This document shows positions 15,517 through 22,547 of a stretch of 28,217 nucleotides of DNA, in pieces; within the stretch, counting starts at the first letter, position 1; each line of letters begins with the position of its first letter. A program made the position numbers and the translations under genes. The notes under the pieces were generated by a model. It did not search any database. It was not told the DNA's origin and saw only the letters and a program-made list of their open reading frames with translations. The stretch is from a virus: IMG/VR virus record IMGVR_UViG_3300042465_002759, positions 1 to 28,217 of that record; one strand, written 5' to 3'.

Positions 15517-17276
15517 TATCTACCCCCTAGTTGTGCTAACAGTCCTTCTATGCCTGCTGGTCCTGCTGGTGCTTCGGCTGGTTGTTCTTGACCCATTCCT
15601 GGCATCGCTAGTCCTGGCATTGTTTCTGGTGCGCCTGCTGGTGCTTGTGCTGCTTGGCGGTCTTTGGCCCGCTGGTCTGTCCGTTTAACAGCGTCGAATA
15701 GGGGTACGTCTTGTTCGACGACGAGTTTGGTGAGGTATGCCAAATCTTCTGGCTGATACGGGCCTTCAGGATTCGCAGCCTGCTGTTGTATGGATGATAG
15801 TAGGGCAGATTCCACTCCTTCTGCGATGATGCGATCATGTTCTAGGTCAGGGTCGGAAATGAGTGGGTCCGCTTCACGCGCTGATTCTTTACTCATTAAG
15901 CCCGTTCCGAGCCGCTGACCTAAACCTACGATCAAACTGTTTACGTCTGATCCTGCTGCCGAATATGCGACATAGTGAAAGTCGGTTTGCCAAATCTTGT
16001 TTGGTTGATATGACTCCATGCCAGCCGACTGTTTGGCACCCATATAGAATGTTTTGGTGGTGTTACCCCAATACGCTTTTTCGATTGCAATAGCGATCTT
16101 GTCTTCTGCGAACAGTGATTGTTCAAAAGTTGCTTGTGCTTCTTGAACACGGAAATCTACGGTTGCTGAAAGGACTGATTCTCCGCGACGACCAGTTCGG
16201 ATATTGGATGCTGATTCACCGCCGAACTCTGCGGGAATTGCACCCTCTAAACGTTCTTGACGTTCCAACCGATCTAATGCGGTATCGGTCTTATAGCCTG
16301 GGTTGAGTTGCAACTGTTGAATGTCGCCACCTTTGACAATACCCAACTGTCCTTGTTTGCCGTTTGCTACTTGCATGATTTCAGGGTTTTCGCCTGGTCG
16401 TGCAATCAGATATTCTTCAGGGAAGATGCCTCGCTCGATAGCGATTTCGGTTAATGCTTGCAGTCGTGCGCGTGTGTAGTACATGCCCATCACACCGTCA
16501 AACTGGCCGCGAGGCTTGTCTAGGGTTATGCGGTTCGCTACAACAGCCAACGGCATGTTGGTGCGGTTTGGGATCATCTCGATAGTGAGTGCTTCGATAC
16601 CGGCACGTTCTGATGCGTTTAAGGTTGGATTGTCTTCTGCACCCAAAACGACAAGGTACATGTAGTCGGGTGCCACATATTCGAGCATCGTGTATTTGGT
16701 TGATCCATCAACTTTGCCCATACGCAGTTTGCCAATGACCAGATCACCATAATTTTGTAGAAGGTAACTTGCTGTGGCTTTGAACGTAAAGATGCAGTCT
16801 TCTGGGACTGGATTATCTGGGTCATCGGTGAACGCAGGGTAAGTATCTAGCGGGTTGCGTACAGTCCATGTTGGCATCAAAGTTTTGAAGTCAGGTTTAA
16901 GCACTACAGCCGACTGTGAGTAGCCGAGAAGGTGTCGTGCGCGGCGACGCATCTTCATCTGCATACGGTTGTGATCCCAAATGGACAGCATCGCCCGTTT
17001 ACGCATTTTGGCTGTGGACTTTGAACGGTCCGAGCCTTCTTTAACTGGCGGAAAATATGGGGATGGCATGGTTGACGCGACACGCATCGACATCTGATCC
17101 AAGCCCTGCACCAACAGGTTTGCTACAGACGCTTTAGCGTTTTTATCTAGTTCGTTTAGTGGAACGATCACATCACCGTTGGCGAGGTCGCGTACACGGC
17201 GCATTTGTTCCTGCAAAGGACCCTGCGCTCTGCGCCTCTGCTCATAGAGAGCAACGATTTCTTCAGTGGTAAGCAA
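15516..17276 (-). CDS. Portal protein (about 586 aa)
   Basis: Position after the terminase and content identify the portal: the dodecameric ring at the capsid vertex through which DNA is packaged. Diagnostic stretches include the N-terminal charged helix (YEQRRRAQGPLQEQMRRVRD), VANLLVQGLDQMSMRVASTMPSP, RRRARHLLGYSQSAVVLKPD, WTVRNPLDTYPAF, the RFDG-like RGQFDGVMGMY, and ASNIRTGRRGESVLSATVDF followed by the long helix QEAQATFEQSLFAEDKIAIAI. The tail is Pro/Ala/Gly-rich. A GTG lies at 17282, but AGGAG abuts it directly. The TTG two codons later (17276) has AGGAG at normal spacing, so I chose it. Confidence 0.9.
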   Translation of the reverse strand: MLTTEEIVALYEQRRRAQGPLQEQMRRVRDLANGDVIVPLNELDKNAKASVANLLVQGLDQMSMRVASTMPSPYFPPVKEGSDRSKSTAKMRKRAMLSIWDHNRMQMKMRRRARHLLGYSQSAVVLKPDFKTLMPTWTVRNPLDTYPAFTDDPDNPVPEDCIFTFKATASYLLQNYGDLVIGKLRMGKVDGSTKYTMLEYVAPDYMYLVVLGAEDNPTLNASERAGIEALTIEMIPNRTNMPLAVVANRITLDKPRGQFDGVMGMYYTRARLQALTEIAIERGIFPEEYLIARPGENPEIMQVANGKQGQLGIVKGGDIQQLQLNPGYKTDTALDRLERQERLEGAIPAEFGGESASNIRTGRRGESVLSATVDFRVQEAQATFEQSLFAEDKIAIAIEKAYWGNTTKTFYMGAKQSAGMESYQPNKIWQTDFHYVAYSAAGSDVNSLIVGLGQRLGTGLMSKESAREADPLISDPDLEHDRIIAEGVESALLSSIQQQAANPEGPYQPEDLAYLTKLVVEQDVPLFDAVKRTDQRAKDRQAAQAPAGAPETMPGLAMPGMGQEQPAEAPAGPAGIEGLLAQLGGR

Positions 17277-17316
17277 ACGCACTCCTAAATATGAGAATTA
17301 GAACAAAGATACCATA

Positions 17317-19293
17317 CTAAATCCAAGAAGGTCGCCACTGTTTCGGTGGGGCAACACCCTGTCGTAGTTTCGGTGCATGTAATTCAGCAAACCAGTGTGC
17401 CATCACAAGGTCAGTACCCGCTTTTTTGTCTCTAGTCCACGAAGACATCTCCTCAATGAACGCCAAAGTCTTCCAGTTCTCACGCATAGTAGGCAAACGC
17501 ACCTGACCGGAACGCCACAAGTTAGGCAGCAACGCTTCGACACCCAAGTTTTCATCCAACTTGTTGCGGCTAGTGGTGTGAGGTATCACGTTCACGGTAT
17601 GTAATGCCTGCCATTTGCGAACAAAGTCGTGTGCTAACAAGAATCGTTGTGCTGCGTTCACTTCCACAATCCAATGCGAGATTGGATACCCGTACTCAAA
17701 CGACCTGTTCTGCCAATCTTCCATGATCCCTGAATATGTACGCCCAGAAATGTCGTATCCCAACAATCCCTCGGCAGTAAGTTTGACGCGCTCACAATCA
17801 ATCAAAAACCGCAGGTTGGTTTCAGGTTGATATATCCACCATTGGATAGCCCAAAACATTGTTGGTGACGGGTCAACTGAAGCAATCGAAATGAGTGGTG
17901 GCTGCAAGTTTTGTGGAATATGCCCTGGTCTACGATCATTGTCAATACACCCTGGATACATCACACCATCAGCACCCACACCGCCAGTCGCCCACACCCG
18001 TTCAATTAGGTAGTTGCCTTCAGCCTGATCTTCTTGCTGATACACCACAGCAAACTTCGCAGGATTGGAGTGCTTGACATACGACAAGTCTTTCCACGAC
18101 AGACGATACGGGTCAAGCAACGGTCCAACAGGCCATGCGGCGGCTGTGTTCCGTTTAGAAAGTTTACCTGTGTCTAGTTCTTCGTAATACGCTTTGTAGA
18201 TGAGGTGATGGTACTTGTGCTTTTTTAGGGGTTCTTTGTCTTCGGAGATGTCTGTGGTATCGGATCCGTCGTAAGTGTCTTCAAAATCTTCATACGTAAT
18301 TTTGGAGAGACAGTGGGCATACAAATCGAGCGGGCCAAGTCTCTGTCCGATGACTGCGAGAAGGCCGCCTGGATCAACGCGGGCCTCAGCCATAGAGTCC
18401 CACCTCTCAATAAGTTTATCTCGCGCAGCACTTTCTTTCGCATTCTCCGGACTCGCAACGTCGTCAAACAAACACAAATCAGCACGATGACCAATGAACT
18501 CAGACTCAATACCATAAGCACTAACAGTAGGTTCTTTGTTGTCCAGTCCACCCATGTCCTCCTGTTCGACAATAAATTCTTCGGCTCGCCACAAACTACC
18601 ACTCGTTGAAGGCTTAAACCTACCAAAATCTATAGCCAAACATGCTTCGGCTTTGATGGCTAACCCTTTGTCTATCAGGATCGGGTCAGGGTCTAACGGG
18701 AACTGGCGTTCCAATGTTTCACGGATACGACGCGAATACATCTTTGCCAAAGCCTGTGACACGGAACCGATCATCACACGAATCTTGCGGTTCTTAACAA
18801 TCTGCCACACAGCCACATCATGGAACAGGGTGGATTTACCTGCACCTGGAGGACAGTTCAACACCACAAACTCTTTATCATCATTCAACAGCCATGCTTC
18901 GATCTGATATGCGGCATCAACCTGCCACGGGGAAGGCACACGACCCAAATAGCGTCTACGGAAATAATCGAAATCGGTTAACGCCCGTTGCGCTTCAGGT
19001 TTTAGACGGTCATACGGGATTACCGGTGGCAGATCGGACACATCCATAACTTTTTGCCATGCGTCTGCTTGTACGCCACCTTCTTTTTTGCGTACTTTAG
19101 CCCCATCAAGGTTCGCTAACTCTAACTCTGCCTTTACTTTACGTTTCTTGGAGTCCCATTTTTGTGCGGTGTTGATATGCACACCAGCAATTTTCGCTGC
19201 ATCTTTGATTGACATACCTGATGCTCGTGCCTGCCAAAACCTTGCTACATCTTGTGGCGGTATTTGTCGTCGCCCTGATCTTCCAGCAGTCAT
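17317..19293 (-). CDS. terL: Terminase large subunit with N-terminal helix-turn-helix (658 aa)
   Basis: This is the ATP-driven packaging motor and nuclease. Counting from the GTG at 19311, residues 20-52 form a helix-turn-helix (DVARFWQARASGMSIKDAAK, then GVHINTAQKWDSKKR). The ATPase follows, with Walker A CPPGAGKST at 153-161 and Walker B-like LCLFDDV at 279-285. The C-terminal RNase H-like nuclease shows candidate acidic sites in SIASVDPSP, HWIVEVNAAQ and GTDLVMAHW. I start at the ATG at 19293: it lies 9 bases after TATGAT, which could be the -10 of a short-leader transcript; neither start has a Shine-Dalgarno. No separate small terminase gene is seen nearby, so the HTH may recognise DNA itself. 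Confidence 0.93.
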   Translation of the reverse strand: MTAGRSGRRQIPPQDVARFWQARASGMSIKDAAKIAGVHINTAQKWDSKKRKVKAELELANLDGAKVRKKEGGVQADAWQKVMDVSDLPPVIPYDRLKPEAQRALTDFDYFRRRYLGRVPSPWQVDAAYQIEAWLLNDDKEFVVLNCPPGAGKSTLFHDVAVWQIVKNRKIRVMIGSVSQALAKMYSRRIRETLERQFPLDPDPILIDKGLAIKAEACLAIDFGRFKPSTSGSLWRAEEFIVEQEDMGGLDNKEPTVSAYGIESEFIGHRADLCLFDDVASPENAKESAARDKLIERWDSMAEARVDPGGLLAVIGQRLGPLDLYAHCLSKITYEDFEDTYDGSDTTDISEDKEPLKKHKYHHLIYKAYYEELDTGKLSKRNTAAAWPVGPLLDPYRLSWKDLSYVKHSNPAKFAVVYQQEDQAEGNYLIERVWATGGVGADGVMYPGCIDNDRRPGHIPQNLQPPLISIASVDPSPTMFWAIQWWIYQPETNLRFLIDCERVKLTAEGLLGYDISGRTYSGIMEDWQNRSFEYGYPISHWIVEVNAAQRFLLAHDFVRKWQALHTVNVIPHTTSRNKLDENLGVEALLPNLWRSGQVRLPTMRENWKTLAFIEEMSSWTRDKKAGTDLVMAHWFAELHAPKLRQGVAPPKQWRPSWI

Positions 19294-19302
19294 TGTGGTG
19301 CT

Positions 19303-19312
19303 ATCATACACC
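19303..19312 (-). promoter_or_regulatory. GGTGTATGAT motif upstream of terminase (possible -10 region)
   Basis: The minus strand reads GGTGTATGAT with TATGAT nine bases before the terminase ATG. The same 10-mer occurs before the gene at 4840 (4861-4870). There is no recognisable -35, and the initiation point would be very close to the start codon, giving a leaderless or nearly leaderless mRNA as is frequent in Actinobacteria. Confidence 0.4.
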
Positions 19313-19383
19313 TGTTGGTGGGTGTGTCCGTAGAGATAGTTTCGTCGGGTTACTAACTCCGGTTCTCCCCTCGCCCACCAACA
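19313..19383. repeat. 10-bp inverted repeat bracketing the terminase upstream region
   Basis: TGTTGGTGGG (19313-19322) and CCCACCAACA (19374-19383) are perfect inverted repeats 51 bp apart. One arm abuts the GGTGTATGAT motif of terminase; the other abuts the T tract of the UUCG terminator. Either two binding sites for one protein or the ends of a long hairpin are possible. Confidence 0.6.
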
Positions 19384-19385
19384 TT

Positions 19386-19412
19386 AAAAAACCCCCACCC
19401 GAAGGCAGGGGT
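19386..19412 (-). terminator. Intrinsic terminator with UUCG loop after the 111-aa gene
   Basis: Read on the minus strand, ACCCCTGCC, TTCG, GGTGGGGGT form a nine-pair stem (two G-T wobbles) capped by a UUCG tetraloop and followed by six T. This is a textbook rho-independent terminator. It ends the 111-aa unit before the terminase gene. Confidence 0.9.
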
Positions 19413-19439
19413 TCCGATTAACAGTGACTAAATTTTTAT

Positions 19440-19775
19440 TTATCTGGTCATTGTACGTTTTGCAGGTGAACCTTTTGACGGTCCTTTAGGCTTGTATTTA
19501 GAAACTGTTGTTACTGTTGTTCCCTTTTTTTCTTTGCTTGTTGCAAAAGTTCCAGTAATACCCTTTGGTTTAACCACTTTGGTTGACTGAACTTGACCTT
19601 CTTTGTAAGGCAAGTTTGCTTTTCCCATGAACTTTCCACGGTTAACAACTTGTTGAATTTTTTGCAAACCACTACGGGTGTCTTGCGTAATTGGCTTACG
19701 ACGCGCAGCAGTAAGTTTTGCTTTGGCAATCTCTTCTTTTGTTGGATAATCCTTTGAAGGTTTCTTAGCAGCCAT
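19440..19775 (-). CDS. Basic Lys/Thr-rich protein (111 aa)
   Basis: The ATG at 19775 has AAAGGAATATTT upstream, a clear Shine-Dalgarno. An upstream in-frame ATG at 19835 has no such signal and would add an unconvincing 20-residue N-terminus. The protein is strongly basic (AAKKPSKDYPTKEEIAKAKL at the N-terminus, PKGPSKGSPAKRTMTR at the C-terminus) with few hydrophobic residues and is probably disordered or DNA-binding. It sits alone between a promoter-like extended -10 (19807-19815) and an intrinsic terminator with a UUCG loop (19386-19412), so it is probably a monocistronic unit. A histone-like or DNA-condensing role is possible but unproven. Confidence 0.78.
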   Translation of the reverse strand: MAAKKPSKDYPTKEEIAKAKLTAARRKPITQDTRSGLQKIQQVVNRGKFMGKANLPYKEGQVQSTKVVKPKGITGTFATSKEKKGTTVTTVSKYKPKGPSKGSPAKRTMTR

Positions 19776-19806
19776 AAATATTCCTTTGTTGTAGGTACCT
19801 GCCGAA

Positions 19807-19815
19807 ACTGTACCA
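19807..19815 (-). promoter_or_regulatory. Extended -10-like element (TGGTACAGT) before the 111-aa gene
   Basis: On the minus strand TGG-TACAGT has the TGn extension of an extended -10, about 30 bases before the ATG at 19775. A possible -35 (TTGAGT, 19827-19832) is only 14 bp away, too close to be convincing. Confidence 0.35.
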
Positions 19816-20473
19816 CAGTCTGCTACACTCAACATTCACACTCGTCGGGATGACGACAAACCATTACTTTCACGGTCGTACCCTCGTTGCACAGGGCGGG
19901 ACAATCATCCACGGAAACGTGGTTCGATGAACTATTAACATGGTTCAAGCAGCGTGATGAACGTCAACTCATTAAAATACTGGTGTCGGCTAAAACTCTT
20001 GGCTACGGCGACCTGCTCCCAGGAGCGAACCGTGGGGGGAGCAAACACCATCACTCTTTGGCCGCCATCACCCAAACAGATACACACAAGTGTATATATC
20101 TCCCAACACGATACAAACCCGAAACCACACACAGTAGTCAACCCACCACCCACCTCCCAAGTGCAAGGGTCAACCACTCAGAGTGACCAACAAAACCAAA
20201 TATCGACACAAGAGATTATAGATATATAGGGGGGGCGGCTGGCTCGGCATACCCCTAGTCGAGATATTAGGTGCTGGGTGCTTGGTGTGAGTGTTTGCGG
20301 TCTGCCGGCGTTGCGGTTGTTGTTTGGTTTGGCCGGTCTAATGGGTGGGGGCTACCCGATACGGCGCGGCAAGTGGCCTATGGGCTGCGGAATTGGTAAA
20401 GATCGTGAGTGATCGCCTAGACGTGGCTCTAGTTTGTGGTTGGTTTGGTGTTTGACTTGCGGCTAGATAGCAC

Positions 20474-20506
20474 AATGCCCGCCGGCGGGGGGTGCGGGCG
20501 GGCATT
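20474..20506 (-). terminator. GC-rich hairpin after the clamp-like gene (possible terminator)
   Basis: AATGCCCGCC (20474-20483) and GGCGGGCATT (20497-20506) make a perfect 10-bp stem with a 13-nt loop, 35 bp after the stop of the clamp-like gene. There is no T tract on the minus strand, but stems of this kind without a U tail are thought to act as terminators in Actinobacteria. It could also be a protein-binding site. Confidence 0.55.
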
Positions 20507-20541
20507 GGTGGCCGGTGTTCCGGCGTTGGTGGTGTCTGGTG

Positions 20542-21168
20542 TTACTGGGTGCGTGTTGGCATTACTAGCACTTGGGTTGTGCTGTTGGGTGTTGTGATCG
20601 TGTATATGATCGGCTTGGTGCTGGTGCTGTAGTTGGTGAGTGTTGCGGGTTGGTCGTTGTTGGCGGCCTGTTTGGTGGTTTTGGCTATGCGTTCGATTTG
20701 CCATTGGGCGAGGCTGAACGGTTCGAACGTGTCCGGCGTTGTGTTTTGTGCTGCTGTCCAGATTGCGCCGGTGTTGGGTGTTTCGTGTTGTGGGTTGTTG
20801 CCAGCGTAGGTTTGGCCTTCGTCGGTGATGAGTGTCCACACTTCCGAGACAATGTTTGCGCTAAGTGTGGCGGTTATTTGTCCCGCACGTTTTCCGGCTA
20901 GTTTGGCTGCTGCTGTGAGTGCTTTTGACACTTCGCTCGCGGGTAGTGTGAACGGTAGCGGGGTGTTGTTGTTGGTGTTTGTGCTGATGTGTCTAATCGC
21001 TGCGTAACTGTCGCAACACTCAACTACTCCGCCGGTGATCGTGGCCAGTTGTAGTGCTGGTCTGGTTGGTTCGGTGCTGGCGTACGGTGTGACGATTGCG
21101 AACACTTGCGCGAGGTCTTTTAGTGTGCCGGTGATCTGTCCTAGTTGGGTTTTTTGGTCGTTGCTCAT
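20542..21168 (-). CDS. Possible compact sliding-clamp-like (DnaN-like) protein (208 aa)
   Basis: The ATG at 21168 overlaps the upstream TGA and has AAGGAGAG as Shine-Dalgarno. Several stretches resemble domains II and III of bacterial DNA polymerase beta clamps in order: RPALQLATITGGVVECCDSYAAIRH (like the ...TDxxR.A strand; only the order matters), PFTLPASEVSKAL, EVWTLITDEGQTYAG, FSLAQWQIERIA, and a C-terminal KPIIYTI ... QVLVMPTR (about 185-206), similar to the YxxMPxR end of beta clamps. At 208 aa it is about half the usual 370. If it is a clamp it would have two domains per subunit and would tether a polymerase to DNA. It is the last gene of the early cassette. The assignment rests on pattern reading. 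Confidence 0.55.
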   Translation of the reverse strand: MSNDQKTQLGQITGTLKDLAQVFAIVTPYASTEPTRPALQLATITGGVVECCDSYAAIRHISTNTNNNTPLPFTLPASEVSKALTAAAKLAGKRAGQITATLSANIVSEVWTLITDEGQTYAGNNPQHETPNTGAIWTAAQNTTPDTFEPFSLAQWQIERIAKTTKQAANNDQPATLTNYSTSTKPIIYTITTPNSTTQVLVMPTRTQ

Positions 21169-21371
21169 TGTGCTGCTCTCCTTGTTTGTTGGGTTGTTGT
21201 TTTTCGTGCGCTGTTGCGCTCGATCTGTGCCCGCCGGCGGGCGATTAGTTCGGCGTTTGGTGTTCGTGTGCGGGGTTTGCGGTGGCTCATTAGTTCGCCA
21301 ATTATGCCGCCAATGATGAACGGCGACGCCATAACTAGCGCGGTGAGTGGGATTGCTTCGAGTTCGGTCAT
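21165..21371 (-). CDS. Small single-pass membrane protein (68 aa)
   Basis: The ATG at 21371 overlaps the preceding stop (ATGA), and its own TGA overlaps the next ATG. Residues about 5-27 (EAIPLTALVMASPFIIGGII) form one hydrophobic helix. The remaining 40 residues are very basic (RKPRTRTPNAELIARRRAQ), so the C-terminus is expected in the cytoplasm. A helix with a basic tail is seen in small phage holins or membrane anchors, but nothing specific identifies a holin here. Its position between replication-type genes suggests a membrane-associated early function instead. Confidence 0.7.
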   Translation of the reverse strand: MTELEAIPLTALVMASPFIIGGIIGELMSHRKPRTRTPNAELIARRRAQIERNSARKTTTQQTRRAAQ

Positions 21372-21979
21372 TGGTTGATCGTTTCTGCTATTTGTGCGCG
21401 GGTTTCTTGGTGGCGGGTTTGTTGATATTCGCGTGACCAACTTCCCCAGTTGGCGCGGCCTGCGTCGGTTTCGTCGGCTACGCCGGCGGCCATAACTTTT
21501 CTGGTGCGCTCGGTGATCAGTTCGGCTAGTGTTCTTTCGCCGGTTTCGCAGGATTGGTACTCGAAACAAGCCAACGCGCCGAACACGTGACCAAAATCTG
21601 CGAACCTGTCGCGGCATATTCTGCGGTAGGTGTAGTCAGCCGGCAGATATGAGATCATCCCGCCAATTTGCTGTGCGTTGGTGTCGCTGTATCGTGCCGC
21701 AAGGCTCGCACAGTTGGCCGCGATTAGTTCGCGCCCAATTAGCGTTTCACGGTCTGCGCGGTTTCCCAAGTGTGCTAGGGGTTGTCCGTTGGGCAATGTT
21801 ATTACCGCGTAGCCGTTTCGACGTTCGATGAGTTCGTTTATTTCGGCGGTGTATATGGTCGGCTGGTTGGCTGGTAGGTATATATAGAGCGGGTTTATGT
21901 GGTCGCGGTTGTAGTCGCGTTCGGTGGTGGCCGATACGATTAGGTCAATTAGATCGGTGTCTACTTGGTATGCGCTCAT
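21368..21979 (-). CDS. Conserved hypothetical protein (203 aa)
   Basis: An ATG at 21979 overlaps the previous TGA in an ATGA junction. An in-frame ATG five codons earlier (21994) is also possible, and neither has a strong Shine-Dalgarno. The protein is mixed alpha/beta: an acidic N-terminus, IYLPANQPTIYTAEINELIE, AVITLPNGQPLAHLGNR, a helical centre (ETLIGRELIAANCASLAARY), YRRICRDRFADFGHVFGALACFEYQSC, and a polar C-terminal helix. The regular Arg/Asp spacing in the centre looks structural. I recognise no family or catalytic motif. It is part of the coupled early cassette downstream of the 22280 promoter. Confidence 0.68.
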   Translation of the reverse strand: MSAYQVDTDLIDLIVSATTERDYNRDHINPLYIYLPANQPTIYTAEINELIERRNGYAVITLPNGQPLAHLGNRADRETLIGRELIAANCASLAARYSDTNAQQIGGMISYLPADYTYRRICRDRFADFGHVFGALACFEYQSCETGERTLAELITERTRKVMAAGVADETDAGRANWGSWSREYQQTRHQETRAQIAETINQ

Positions 21980-22215
21980 TGTGTCACAGTCCATTTCGTT
22001 ATTTCTCTAATGACTTTGGCTAATTCTTTTTCAATCCGGCTTAGTTCGTTTAGTAGGTAGTCGGTGTAGTCGCTGGTTGGTGCGTGGCTGGTGCTGGTGG
22101 TGTCGTTGTTGTCGTTTCTGATCGCGTCTAGAAGTAGATCGCTGGCGCGGTGGTGGTCTCCGCCACATATAAGCCGGTTCATTTGTAGCGCGATTTCTTT
22201 ATAGTTTATTGGCAT
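21976..22215 (-). CDS. Small hypothetical protein, first gene after the iteron-associated promoter (79 aa)
   Basis: The ATG at 22215 follows a leader in which GGGAG (Shine-Dalgarno) sits in the loop of the palindrome at 22222-22237. The 79-residue product has an N-terminal helix (INYKEIALQMNRLICGGDHH), a short polar Asn/Thr linker, and a C-terminal amphipathic helix (LLNELSRIEKELAKVIREIT) that could form a coiled coil. It is the promoter-proximal gene of the unit made of this gene and those ending at 20542. A regulator that binds the repeats upstream would be a reasonable guess, but no DNA-binding motif is visible. Function unknown. Confidence 0.68.
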   Translation of the reverse strand: MPINYKEIALQMNRLICGGDHHRASDLLLDAIRNDNNDTTSTSHAPTSDYTDYLLNELSRIEKELAKVIREITKWTVTQ

Positions 22216-22221
22216 AATTTG

Positions 22222-22237
22222 ACAGTCTCCCAACTGT
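22222..22237. repeat. 16-bp palindrome containing the Shine-Dalgarno (copy 1)
   Basis: ACAGTCTCCCAACTGT on the plus strand is ACAGTTGGGAGACTGT in the transcript, a 5-bp stem with GGGAG in the loop. It ends 6 bases before the ATG at 22215. An identical copy precedes the ATG at 24004. Confidence 0.8.
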
Positions 22238-22267
22238 GGCGCGCTCGTTGTTTTCGTGCGCTTTATG

Positions 22268-22296
22268 ATTAGATCATATTTGTGGCACGTTGTCAA
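22268..22296 (-). promoter_or_regulatory. Consensus-type promoter with TTGACA and TCTAAT
   Basis: On the minus strand TTGACA (22291-22296) is separated by exactly 17 bp from TCTAAT (22268-22273), one mismatch to each of the sigma-70-type -10 and none to -35. It faces the 79-aa gene at 22215, giving a leader of about 45 nt. The -10 is part of GATCTAAT, a sequence that recurs twice in the repeat array just upstream (22357-22364 and 22390-22397), so a protein that binds those repeats could also cover the -10. Confidence 0.75.
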
Positions 22297-22347
22297 GTCT
22301 TTTTATTATTTATTTTTGGCGGGGTGTGCTGGTGTGATCGTTGGCCA

Positions 22348-22435
22348 TAGATCGACATTAGATCGGCGGCTAGTTGTGACTAGATCGGAATTAGATCACT
22401 CTGCCGGCACGGTCACTAGATCGGCACCAGATCGA
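22348..22435. repeat. Iteron-like array: three 19-bp repeats with paired GATC
   Basis: Three direct repeats lie at 22348-22366, 22381-22399 and 22417-22435, reading TAGATCGACATTAGATCGG, TAGATCGGAATTAGATCAC and TAGATCGGCACCAGATCGA on the plus strand. Each contains two AGATC boxes whose GATC cores are exactly 11 bp apart (22350/22361, 22383/22394, 22419/22430), about one helical turn. Spacers are 14 and 17 bp. A further half-site, ATTAGATC (22268-22275), overlaps the -10 of the adjacent promoter. The array is in noncoding DNA. It could be an origin iteron set or an operator array. Confidence 0.75.
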
Positions 22436-22502
22436 ACACGGGCGGGCATTGGTGACGCGGTGTCGGGTTTGTCGGCGGTGTAGTCGGTTGTGGTGCCGGT
22501 AG

Positions 22503-22540
22503 CGGTAGTGGTAGCCGTTGGGAGTGGTCTGCCACTACCG
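22503..22540 (-). terminator. Hairpin after the 56-aa membrane gene (weak terminator)
   Basis: CGGTAGTGG (22503-22511) and CCACTACCG (22532-22540) are a perfect 9-bp inverted repeat with a 20-nt loop, starting 7 bp past the stop of the membrane gene. A competing stem AGTGG/CCACT (22523-22536) has a 4-nt loop. No T tract follows, so termination is only possible. Confidence 0.35.
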
Positions 22541-22547
22541 GTACTTG

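Larger units (their letters stand above)
19776..20541. other. Noncoding control region, candidate cos/pac or replication site
   Basis: About 770 bp between the early cassette and the late module hold no convincing gene. Features seen are: the extended -10 at 19807-19815; a 16-bp palindrome ATACAC-ACAA-GTGTAT at 20080-20095; an inverted pair TATATATCT (20093-20101) and AGATATATA (20220-20228); a G7 run at 20229-20235; and a GC-rich hairpin at 20474-20506. The plus strand is A/C-rich from about 20041 to 20220 and abruptly G/T-rich from 20229 onward. A plus-strand frame at 19887 lacks ATG and Shine-Dalgarno and is not annotated. Confidence 0.6.
22216..22547. other. Noncoding regulatory gap with promoter, palindrome and iteron-like repeats
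   Basis: This 332-bp stretch separates the 56-aa membrane gene from the 79-aa gene. It contains, from right to left, the CGGTAGTGG/CCACTACCG hairpin, the three-copy GATC repeat array, the TTGACA promoter and the leader palindrome. Short frames on either strand (for example 22396..22659 on the minus strand, Thr/Pro-rich) lack start signals and family likeness, so I do not call a gene. Confidence 0.6.

Noticed and set aside
19887-20186. Plus-strand frame with protein-like first half (WFDELLTWFKQRDERQL)
   Set aside because: It has only a TTG start without Shine-Dalgarno, no ATG, a low-complexity second half, and would be the only plus-strand gene. It remains possible as a remnant, but I cannot support it.
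20390-20450. Possible tRNA-like sequence (GCGGAATTGGTAAAG...)
   Set aside because: No acceptor stem pairing, no T-loop GTTCRA and no anticodon stem could be found, so it is not a tRNA.
20429-20839. 136-residue minus-strand frame rich in Asn, His, Gln and Thr
   Set aside because: It overlaps the clamp-like gene in another frame, is low complexity and runs through the terminator-like hairpin.
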